A stretch of 64,000 nt of DNA from the NCBI RefSeq assembly GCF_003046425.1, contig NZ_QAJG01000002.1:124001-188000 (forward strand), written 5' to 3'. The first letter of the stretch is position 1. Every line of letters begins with the position of its first letter. Both the position numbers and the translations under genes were made by a program. The notes under the pieces were generated by a model. The model did no database searches. It was not told the origin of the DNA and worked only from the letters and a program-made list of their open reading frames with translations. Source of the DNA: Leptospira borgpetersenii serovar Javanica. GTDB taxonomy: Bacteria > Spirochaetota > Leptospiria > Leptospirales > Leptospiraceae. This document shows positions 1-7,277 of this stretch, in pieces.

Positions 1-1751
1 ATCAAAACATCTATTGCTTCCTGTGGAGAATTAACTATTGGAAACCCATGGAGATTAAAAGAGGTATTTAAAAGAGCGCCTCTTCCTGTTAAATGTTGAA
101 ATGCTTTTAGGAGAGAATATAATTCCGGATTATCTTGTTCCTTAAGTATTTGTGCCCTAGCAGTTCTATCAGCTGGGTGACATGCAGCGCTCATTGCATC
201 ATAACCTTCCTCCGTAGTATCAAAACTAAGAGTCATATGAGGCGATTCTAAACCTTTCGAATTAATAAGATATCGTTTAGCAAAAGTATCCATAATTACT
301 GGCGCAAACGGCATCCAAAAATCCCTACTTTTAATCGCTGAGTTAATTTTTTCTTTTATTTTTAAATGAATTGGATCAGCTAGGATAGAGCGATTTCCTA
401 AAGCCCGTTGACCAAATTCCATTTTCCCAACCGCTCTTGCTAAAATTTTTCCTTCAAAAAGTATTTTTGCAATATGTCGATTTTCCGGGTTTTCAATAAT
501 CTCGAACTTCATCTTATCAAGACCGCCTACTGCTCTCTCCTCTTCCTTTAAGGAAGCCGAAGGCCCTAGATATAAGCGTGTTAATGGCTCAACAGTATTT
601 GAATTCCATTGCATAGACAATTCATTAGTCAAATCTTCCGCTAAACAAATACCAGAACTTATAGCCATCGATTCATCACTTGCAGACCCCCCAATAAAAA
701 GACTTTTAACTACAGGTAAATCTGCAATCTTCCCCATCGCCTTAATATTCATCGCAACTCCGCCACTTACCACGATATCATGTATTTTATATTTATTAAT
801 TACATTCTTTACCCATTCAACTAGTAATTCTTCTGTCCATTTTTGTAAAGCAAATGCAATATTATCAAATCTAATACCTTCAAAACGCTCTTTGAACCAG
901 AAATAGCTATCTTTAGGTCTTTCTTTCCACTTAAATTCTTCTCCGTCTACATATAATGTACTCCTCAAAATATCCAATGCCTTTTTGGCGTGAGTTTCCT
1001 TTCCGTAAGGAGCCAAACCCATTACTTTAAATTCATGTTCGTTTGGCTTCATACCTAGCATCAAAGTCATATAACGATAAATCCTACCGATAGCACATTG
1101 ATCACTTTCATAAACTCGAGAATATTTACCTTTTTCGTCAAAAATTCCTATAGTTGCGTTTTTTCCGTCTCCCCAACCGTCAACGGTTAAGGCTAAAACC
1201 GGTTTATTACGATATTTCGATGCATAGTAAGAGTAAGCGGCATGGCACCTATGATGTTCTATTCTTCTTACTTTCGCTTTATCAATCGATAAAAACTCAG
1301 CAAGAATTTGCTCTCTATCAATATCATACTTGTTCTGTCTTTCTTCAAAAGAAAGACTCTCAAGATCCTTAAAATAATTACTAGCTGAACTTATTTGGGC
1401 TTTTTTCTTTTCAGGAAAAATTTCCAAAACAGATTTAAGAGTTTTTTCACCGTTCACCAAAAACGGCTTCCACCTTAAATGTTGCTCCTTCAAATAATCA
1501 TCAATCGTCCATTGACTTTTAAATAACATAATGTCGTCTATAGGACCACTAAAACTGGCTATCGCTGCGCCATCTAATTCCGATGAACTGATCTTCGCAG
1601 CCTCCAAGCAATATTTAATCGACTGCGCCGGAAATGAATCGTCATTTTTAAATCGCGTAAATCTTTCTTCGTGAACCGAAGAGACAACTTTACCATCTAT
1701 AAACAAAGATGCGCTAGAACAAATTCCCCAATAAATTGATAATATTTTCAT
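1..1751 (-). CDS. NodU/CmcH-type carbamoyltransferase, C-terminus cut by window edge
   Basis: My own translation of the reverse strand starts at the ATG ending at 1751 (MKILSIYWGI...) and stays open to the left edge, giving 583 residues without a stop. A metal-site motif HHRCH lies near residues 166-170 and a TVDGWGDG nucleotide-site motif near 189-196. Both are typical of the Kae1-like N-terminal domain of NodU-family carbamoyltransferases, which use carbamoyl phosphate and ATP to O-carbamoylate sugars. Segments such as KMEFGQRALGNRS and LNTSFNLHG belong to the C-terminal part of this family. Most likely role: carbamoylation of a residue of the surface glycan. It is the last gene of the minus-strand locus visible here, just outside an 81-bp inverted repeat. 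Family certain, substrate unknown. Confidence 0.88.
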   Translation of the reverse strand, partial: MKILSIYWGICSSASLFIDGKVVSSVHEERFTRFKNDDSFPAQSIKYCLEAAKISSSELDGAAIASFSGPIDDIMLFKSQWTIDDYLKEQHLRWKPFLVNGEKTLKSVLEIFPEKKKAQISSASNYFKDLESLSFEERQNKYDIDREQILAEFLSIDKAKVRRIEHHRCHAAYSYYASKYRNKPVLALTVDGWGDGKNATIGIFDEKGKYSRVYESDQCAIGRIYRYMTLMLGMKPNEHEFKVMGLAPYGKETHAKKALDILRSTLYVDGEEFKWKERPKDSYFWFKERFEGIRFDNIAFALQKWTEELLVEWVKNVINKYKIHDIVVSGGVAMNIKAMGKIADLPVVKSLFIGGSASDESMAISSGICLAEDLTNELSMQWNSNTVEPLTRLYLGPSASLKEEERAVGGLDKMKFEIIENPENRHIAKILFEGKILARAVGKMEFGQRALGNRSILADPIHLKIKEKINSAIKSRDFWMPFAPVIMDTFAKRYLINSKGLESPHMTLSFDTTEEGYDAMSAACHPADRTARAQILKEQDNPELYSLLKAFQHLTGRGALLNTSFNLHGFPIVNSPQEAIDVL

Positions 1752-1911
1752 TGACTCTGCTATATTCTTTTTAGCGGGAATTAATTAGAAAAAGATCCCA
1801 CAATAACGAATTCTCCTTTAAATTTTTCATAACCTTAAAACTGCTCTAAAACCTATTAGAACTCGTCCGCTATCCATCCGTATAGAATCTTGCAGTTTGA
1901 TTTTTCGAATA

Positions 1912-1992
1912 AGAGTCTGTCCCAAAACGTAGGAACAATTGCAGCGATCCGCGAGGATTCCGATAAGATCGAATGGTTTTGGGACACACTCT
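1912..1992. repeat. 81-bp MITE-like repeat, copy A (left boundary of cassette)
   Basis: The ends form an imperfect inverted repeat (agagtctgtcccaaaac / gttttgggacacactct). The whole element is the reverse complement of 10909-10989 with only two mismatches that I can find. It carries no coding capacity. It occupies the 312-bp gap between the carbamoyltransferase and the next methyltransferase, which otherwise shows nothing recognisable. Confidence 0.85.
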
Positions 1993-2063
1993 AAAGTAAA
2001 ATTAAGTATTAGGCGCACTATCAGTATAAACAAATTTTATAAAAATCGCGAATAACATATCTT

Positions 2064-2927
2064 CTAAGATTTATTTACAGAAGCACTTACAATAATTGTA
2101 TCGCACAGACCGAGCGAAGCAAGTTGAGATTCATAAGCCGGGTGAAGTTCTTTATTTTCAAGAAAGGACCAATTTATATGCCCGCCAGGTTTTCCTTTAG
2201 AAAGCCAATAAAGATGATTAGACAAGGGATATCTTTGAATTTGCCTAATCCAATTCAACTTCAAATCCAATTGCTTAATAAGTTTTGCCAAGGTATCATT
2301 ATTAAATAAAAATAAATGTTGGCTCCAATACGTAAATTTAGAGAATGCGTCCGATTGATAAAGCACAAGCAAAGCGTCATTGGAACTAGGCACTTCAATA
2401 ATCAGTTCTCCATGATCGGAAAGTAGAGAAGCCAACTGTAATATGGTTTTTCTTGGATCTGTTAAATGTTCAATTACATGAAATGCAGTAATGATATCAA
2501 ACTTTCTATTCGTATTGATTACTTTTTCTAAATTTGTCCATACCTTTAATTCTTTTTCTCTATAATAGTCTTGAAGCCTTAACTCTAACTCAACACCCTC
2601 GGAAAGCGAGGTTTCTTTTAGAGTTTTCAAAAGAAACCCACCTGCGCCACAGCCAAAATCTAAAAGCCTCTTATTTATTAACTTTGATTTAAGAAAATTA
2701 TATCTTCTTTCATCATCCGCGTCAGATTCTCGCAACCAATTTGGCACAGATACAACTTCAGAACCATGCATACCAGAATTTTCATAATGATGTTCAGTGA
2801 TATGATTTAAACTTGATAAATACACAAGCCCACATTCGTTACACTCCAAAATCTCTAATTTCGGATTGTCTCGAACACGACCATCTCTCTTCGTGCTTGA
2901 TACAGATTTACATAAATAACATTCCAT
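2064..2927 (-). CDS. Class I SAM-dependent methyltransferase with N-terminal zinc-ribbon
   Basis: The 287-residue protein starts with a Cys pair (CYLC, residues 3-6) and a second pair (CNEC, near 29-32), a small zinc-ribbon seen in many surface-glycan methyltransferases. SAM-binding motif I follows (LLDFGCGAGGF, about 88-98), with FHVIEHLTDP near 149-158 as the motif II/III region. Likely methylates a sugar or sugar nucleotide. It is the last gene of the cassette bounded by the 81-bp inverted repeats and is separated from the radical SAM gene by about 390 bp containing another repeat. Acceptor and position of methylation cannot be read from the sequence. Confidence 0.85.
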   Translation of the reverse strand: MECYLCKSVSSTKRDGRVRDNPKLEILECNECGLVYLSSLNHITEHHYENSGMHGSEVVSVPNWLRESDADDERRYNFLKSKLINKRLLDFGCGAGGFLLKTLKETSLSEGVELELRLQDYYREKELKVWTNLEKVINTNRKFDIITAFHVIEHLTDPRKTILQLASLLSDHGELIIEVPSSNDALLVLYQSDAFSKFTYWSQHLFLFNNDTLAKLIKQLDLKLNWIRQIQRYPLSNHLYWLSKGKPGGHINWSFLENKELHPAYESQLASLGLCDTIIVSASVNKS

Positions 2928-3065
2928 TAATATAATACAACCTTTGTAAGTAACATCTTCAGTACGATTTATTTTACAATACAGCTTTTAAAACTTACAA
3001 TAGTTATCAAAAGATTCTAAAAAATCGCTACTTTAGTCATGATATCAAACTATAAAACCTTTCCA

Positions 3066-3245
3066 AGGGTCTGTTCCAAAACCTCAGAATGCAGAAACTT
3101 TCACGAAAGTCCCCACAATAAAATCTATCTGAAAGCTCATAAAATACTAAAGGGCATTTGTGGGAGAATCCCTTCTTGTTTTATTACGAATTTACCAAAT
3201 AATTATAACTGATTTTTTCTAAGGTTTTGGGACAGACTATACTCT
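3066..3245. repeat. About 180-bp MITE-like repeat, copy C
   Basis: It begins with agggtctgttccaaaacc and ends with aaggttttgggacagact, an inverted-end structure shared with the copies at 49546-49709 and 59603-59767. The internal part (acaataaaatc..., tattacgaa, tgattttttct) is recognisably related to those copies but diverged. It fills most of the 393-bp gap between 2927 and 3321. No gene is visible there. Confidence 0.7.
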
Positions 3246-3320
3246 AAGTTTTCTACGATATACTTTTTAAAACACTGCGATTTTTACGGAAATTCCTCTT
3301 ATAAATATACTTTCTTTGCA

Positions 3321-4298
3321 TCAACCCGACATTTTTGAGCATTTTAAACAAATAGGGTTTTCGTGATACCGACCCTCTTTGTGGATTTTTCGTAAATTCT
3401 TTGCCTCTTTACTATTCCATAAATCGACTAGATTTAATTTTGTCATATCTCCCAATTTTAAATAGCTACTAAACATAGCACAACAAGGAGTCACGTCACC
3501 ATTTCCACGAATATATAATCTTTGCCATGGTTGATTACATCTAAAATTATAGTGATTTATTTTTTCCTTCCCGGCAAGATTTTCAAAATCTCCTTTTACA
3601 TCCGGTGTCATAAAGTCCTGGATTACTACGAAATCAACTTTATCATTCCAGTATTTAATAAATTTATCTATTTCATTTTCATTCTCCTTCATTCGAACGA
3701 AATTTACACCTACAATAGGAAGTTCAGAGTTTAATTCTTTACGAATACGAAGAAAATTATCTATATTCTTCATCACCTGCTCGAACTTCCCTCCAATCCT
3801 AATTTTCTTATATGTATCCTCATTGATCGCATCCAAACTAAATCTAATTCTTGTTAAACCAGATTTGATAATCTTTTCAGCAAGTTCCTCAGTTACAAGA
3901 GATCCGTTTGTATTTACCATTACATCAAGATAACCAAACTCAATCGCGAGCTTAAACCAATCAGTAATTTCTTTATTTAAAAAAGGTTCATTATCGCCTT
4001 GGAAAGATACAGAAGGAGTATTATATTTTTTGCCTTCTAAAAGAATCTTCGTGATGCTTTCGGTAGTCATTTTATCTTTATAACCGAATTTTTCTTTTAA
4101 TTCTGGTACACCTTGAACACACATAGGGCATCTAAAATTACATTTAAAACTAGTTTCGATATGGAGAAACATCGGAAATTCAGTTTCTAATTCAAAATTA
4201 TTTACCAGGTCCCATCTTTTTCTATATTCTTCGAACTCAGGTCCCTTTATTCGCGTTAAGGTTTTGATTGCATCGGATTCTTTTTTATAATTTTCCAT
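3321..4298 (-). CDS. Radical SAM/SPASM-like protein
   Basis: The 325-residue protein has the radical SAM cluster motif CxxxCxxC at residues 53, 57 and 60 (FKCNFRCPMC). The barrel carries FQGDNEPFL and VNTNGSLV. The C-terminus is cysteine-rich (FRCNQPW, VTPCCAMF, ICLKCS), consistent with a SPASM/twitch domain holding auxiliary Fe-S clusters. The gene directly abuts the KdnB-like oxidase (stop and start adjacent), implying one transcript. Known relatives in sugar loci act on nucleotide sugars or peptides. The substrate here is unknown, but the context suggests modification of the same unusual sugar made by the neighbouring oxidase and transaminase. Confidence 0.85.
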   Translation of the reverse strand: MENYKKESDAIKTLTRIKGPEFEEYRKRWDLVNNFELETEFPMFLHIETSFKCNFRCPMCVQGVPELKEKFGYKDKMTTESITKILLEGKKYNTPSVSFQGDNEPFLNKEITDWFKLAIEFGYLDVMVNTNGSLVTEELAEKIIKSGLTRIRFSLDAINEDTYKKIRIGGKFEQVMKNIDNFLRIRKELNSELPIVGVNFVRMKENENEIDKFIKYWNDKVDFVVIQDFMTPDVKGDFENLAGKEKINHYNFRCNQPWQRLYIRGNGDVTPCCAMFSSYLKLGDMTKLNLVDLWNSKEAKNLRKIHKEGRYHENPICLKCSKMSG

Positions 4299-5366
4299 TT
4301 ACATTCTCTCGTATAAACCAATAATCTTCGCTGGTGTCATTTTATCTTTCCAATTCTCCCCAAGTGCATTCGTAAGAGGTCTTTCCATTTTGAGGGTCAT
4401 ATTTACCATACGGTCCATTGCCGCACTATCAAGTGATTCACAAACATTTTTTGGTAATTCGATTTTGTGAATTTTTAGCATTTCTCGAAAGCGATCGACC
4501 CAAAGACCGTAATATTCCTCTAAAACATTGAACGCGACACAATTCGCAAAACCATGCCTATATCCCAATTCAAGACTAAGTCCGTAAGATAAAGCATGAC
4601 AAACACCCACTTCAGAATTCACAATGGACACCCCTCCCATATAGGAAGCTGTAAGCAACATATCGTCATCGCCATCTGATAAAAAAACCTTCTCACAAAG
4701 CTCTAATGCCTTACTTGCATTACCTTTAGCAAGTTCGTTAATCATTGTTCCTTGCAAACTCTCTACACAATGAATATAACAATCCATACCAGAATAAAAT
4801 TTTTGGGTGATTGGGACATTTTTTATTAAAGAGCTATCTAATATAATTGCATCGAACATACTATGATCACTATTGATCCCAAACTTACGTTCTTTACCCA
4901 TCAAAACAGCCGTGCGGCTAGCTTCGGCCCCAGAACCTGCTACAGTTGGAATTCCAATCTTGAAAATCCCGGAATTTGGTACGAGATCCCATCCTTGGTA
5001 CTGAGAGGCGGAACCTTCATTGCACATCATTACAGATAAAGCCTTAGCCACATCCATAGTACTACCACCGCCGATTCCCACGATTGCCTTCGGTAATTTA
5101 TGATTTCGTGCTTGCATAAATTTATCTTTTAAATTATCGATTTGCAATGTTGAAGGCTCCTTTACACTCGCAGGAAACCATTCAATTATATCTTCACTTG
5201 CACACTTTAGTCGATTAAGTATGGTTCCCTTTTGATGAACATCATCTATTATAAAAATGTAATAATCTTCGTTATTTTTTTTAGGTAATAGCTCATTTAT
5301 TCGGTCAATTGTATTTATGCCGAACAGCAAACGCGGTACTTGTTTAAAAATCCTAAGAGAGGTCAT
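4299..5366 (-). CDS. KdnB-like iron-containing alcohol dehydrogenase (sugar C8-oxidase type)
   Basis: The 355-residue protein belongs to the Fe-dependent alcohol dehydrogenase / dehydroquinate-synthase-like family. The cofactor loop GIGGGSTMDVAKA is at about 97-109. Four metal ligands fit D195, H199, H257 and H271 (GMDCYIHCVES, GVCHALSYG, YRHGFANC). Segments such as DDVHQ, YQGWDL and GTGAEASRTAV-like (here GSGAEASRTAV) recall KdnB of Shewanella, which oxidises C8 of Kdo before transamination to Kdo8N. Similarity is judged from memory, not by alignment. The gene sits next to a NeuA-like cytidylyltransferase and a DegT aminotransferase, the same trio of activities. I infer oxidation of a hydroxyl on a Kdo- or nonulosonate-like sugar. 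Confidence 0.8.
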   Translation of the reverse strand: MTSLRIFKQVPRLLFGINTIDRINELLPKKNNEDYYIFIIDDVHQKGTILNRLKCASEDIIEWFPASVKEPSTLQIDNLKDKFMQARNHKLPKAIVGIGGGSTMDVAKALSVMMCNEGSASQYQGWDLVPNSGIFKIGIPTVAGSGAEASRTAVLMGKERKFGINSDHSMFDAIILDSSLIKNVPITQKFYSGMDCYIHCVESLQGTMINELAKGNASKALELCEKVFLSDGDDDMLLTASYMGGVSIVNSEVGVCHALSYGLSLELGYRHGFANCVAFNVLEEYYGLWVDRFREMLKIHKIELPKNVCESLDSAAMDRMVNMTLKMERPLTNALGENWKDKMTPAKIIGLYERM

Positions 5367-5435
5367 TTAATTATCCTTATCTATGTAATATAACTTTAAG
5401 ATTTATTGATTATTTTAAAATTCCGGAACAAAGCA

Positions 5436-6065
5436 TTAGTTAATTGTTCCGTATTTGTTTAATAAAGCTTCCAGTATTACAAAATCAATTTCGTCATCTA
5501 TTTCAAAATTCTGATGTTTTGAAATAACATGGCGACAAATATGACTGCCAAACCATTGTCCTTCTGAAACCAGTTTTTTTGACAAAATATATACGTTTCC
5601 ATCGTCATAAAAAAAACCATTATAGTCTTGGCGACGCATGTTATTATGTTTTCCAAACTCTTGGTATTTGCACCAAAATCCAGTAGCAAGATTCGAATAA
5701 TTTCCTTGCTCATATATATCCATGCATTCATCAATTAAACCTATATCTCTAATTGGTGAGGTAGGTTGTAAAAGAATAAAATTTACGGCCTCCGGAATTT
5801 CTCTTGAGATTTGACTGAGCACAGAAATGGTTTTCGTTTCATCAGTTGCTAAATCATCAGGTCTTTTTAAAACCGGACAATCCCATTCCTTTGCTATGGC
5901 TGCAATTTCTTCGCTATCAGTTGAAACAATAAGTTTATCAACCCTTTTAGCTCTTTTTGCCGCTTCAATAGACCAAGCAATTAAAGGTTTACCACATAAG
6001 TTCTTTATATTTTTTCCTGGCAGTCCCTTACTACCTCCCCTGGCTGGAATTACTGCTAAATTCAT
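5436..6065 (-). CDS. NeuA-type CMP-sugar (acylneuraminate) cytidylyltransferase, second copy
   Basis: The 209-residue protein opens with the CTP-binding signature IPARGGSKGLPGKN (about 6-19), followed by STDSEEIA and LLQPTSPIRD, as in NeuA/LegF CMP-nonulosonate synthetases rather than KdsB. It activates a 3-deoxy-2-ulosonic sugar as its CMP derivative. Only 4 bp separate it from the aminotransferase upstream, so the two are co-transcribed. The window holds another NeuA-type gene at 19618-20301, so two CMP-sugars are probably made. Slightly shorter than the usual 220-230 residues, but the motifs are intact. Confidence 0.87.
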   Translation of the reverse strand: MNLAVIPARGGSKGLPGKNIKNLCGKPLIAWSIEAAKRAKRVDKLIVSTDSEEIAAIAKEWDCPVLKRPDDLATDETKTISVLSQISREIPEAVNFILLQPTSPIRDIGLIDECMDIYEQGNYSNLATGFWCKYQEFGKHNNMRRQDYNGFFYDDGNVYILSKKLVSEGQWFGSHICRHVISKHQNFEIDDEIDFVILEALLNKYGTIN

Positions 6066-6069
6066 ACGA

Positions 6070-7254
6070 TTAATTTCGCAATTCGATTAAAGCCTGTTTT
6101 ATGGATGCGCCCATATAATCAAAATCATTTTCACTCATCCAAATATGAAATGGAAAGGAAACCATATTGTCAAAAAAATCATCACTCGCCGGACAAATAG
6201 CGTTAGCATGTCCCATCTTTTTAAATAAATCATATCTGTATAATGGATAGTATTGAACAATGACTTGAATCTTAAATTTTTTACTTAAAATAGAAATTAA
6301 ATCGTCTCTGTTTTTCCCATTCTTTACAGCTTTGTATTTAGCTACTAAAAGATGATAACTATGAGCTTTAGAATCGTTTTGTTTTTGAAAAGACAACTCT
6401 TCAAATTCACTAAATGAATCTATAAATTTCTGCGCTCTTTTTCTCCTTTCTTCCGTTAATAAAGCAATTCGTTTTAATAAAACAGATCCTAAAGCAGCCT
6501 GAACTTCCGTTAGACTAAAATTATGAGGCCAAATTCCGTCCAAATCTACATCCACGTTAGACATAGCCGGCTTCCAATAATCAGTTTTATTTAAAAAGGG
6601 AGCATGTCCATTGTGCCTTAAGCCAGGAACTTTGCCAGCGAGAGATGTATTCTTTAAAGTAAGAATTCCACCTTCACCCATTGTTGTAATATTTTTTTGA
6701 CCGTGAAAACTAAAGGCAGCAAAATCTCCAAAAGTACCGCAAGACTTTCCGTTTAATATTGCGCCTAATGATTGTGCACAATCTTCAATTAATAGAATAT
6801 TTTTAGATTTTGCAAACTTGGCAATTTCAACTATATCTGGAATTATCATCCCATATAGATGCACTACTACAATAGCTTTCGTTTTATTTGTAACTAACTT
6901 TTGAATTGATTCAAAAGAGACTAAAAAAGTTTCAGGATCAATATCAGCCCATACTAACTTAGCTCCCGTTCTTCCAAATGGAATAGCGGATGCACAATAA
7001 GTATGACCTGGAATAATTATTTCATCGTCTGACTTTAAATCTGCTAAATCCGCAATTAACTCCAAAGCGTGCGTAGCATTGGTTACTCCAAAGCAAGGTT
7101 GGCCATCTAGATAGTTTGAAAAATCACTTTCGAATTGTTGCAAATACTTACCTTGGGTCTGAGGATCTGCAGTTTTCATAACTTCTACGACAGTATCAAT
7201 TTCTTCTTGGGTATAATTGATCGATCTACCTGACCATTTTATTTTAAAATCCAC
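6070..7254 (-). CDS. DegT/DnrJ/EryC1 PLP-dependent sugar aminotransferase
   Basis: The 394-residue fold-type I aminotransferase has GVTNATHALEL near the cofactor phosphate site, EDCAQSLGA, and the catalytic lysine motif SFHGQKNITTMGEGG (Schiff-base Lys near 185). It transfers an amino group, usually from glutamate, to a keto-sugar. It lies between the CBS-NeuB fusion gene (23 bp away) and the NeuA-like gene (4 bp). With the KdnB-like oxidase in the same unit, the simplest reading is oxidase then transaminase, replacing a hydroxyl with an amine. It may instead act on a UDP-4-keto sugar, so substrate identity is inference. Confidence 0.88.
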   Translation of the reverse strand: MDFKIKWSGRSINYTQEEIDTVVEVMKTADPQTQGKYLQQFESDFSNYLDGQPCFGVTNATHALELIADLADLKSDDEIIIPGHTYCASAIPFGRTGAKLVWADIDPETFLVSFESIQKLVTNKTKAIVVVHLYGMIIPDIVEIAKFAKSKNILLIEDCAQSLGAILNGKSCGTFGDFAAFSFHGQKNITTMGEGGILTLKNTSLAGKVPGLRHNGHAPFLNKTDYWKPAMSNVDVDLDGIWPHNFSLTEVQAALGSVLLKRIALLTEERRKRAQKFIDSFSEFEELSFQKQNDSKAHSYHLLVAKYKAVKNGKNRDDLISILSKKFKIQVIVQYYPLYRYDLFKKMGHANAICPASDDFFDNMVSFPFHIWMSENDFDYMGASIKQALIELRN

Positions 7255-7277
7255 TTTAAAAACCCCTAAAATTATTT

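Noticed and set aside
1827..2033. 68-codon minus-strand frame between the first two genes
   Set aside because: It runs through the 81-bp repeat copy A. The apparent protein is the translation of the repeat.
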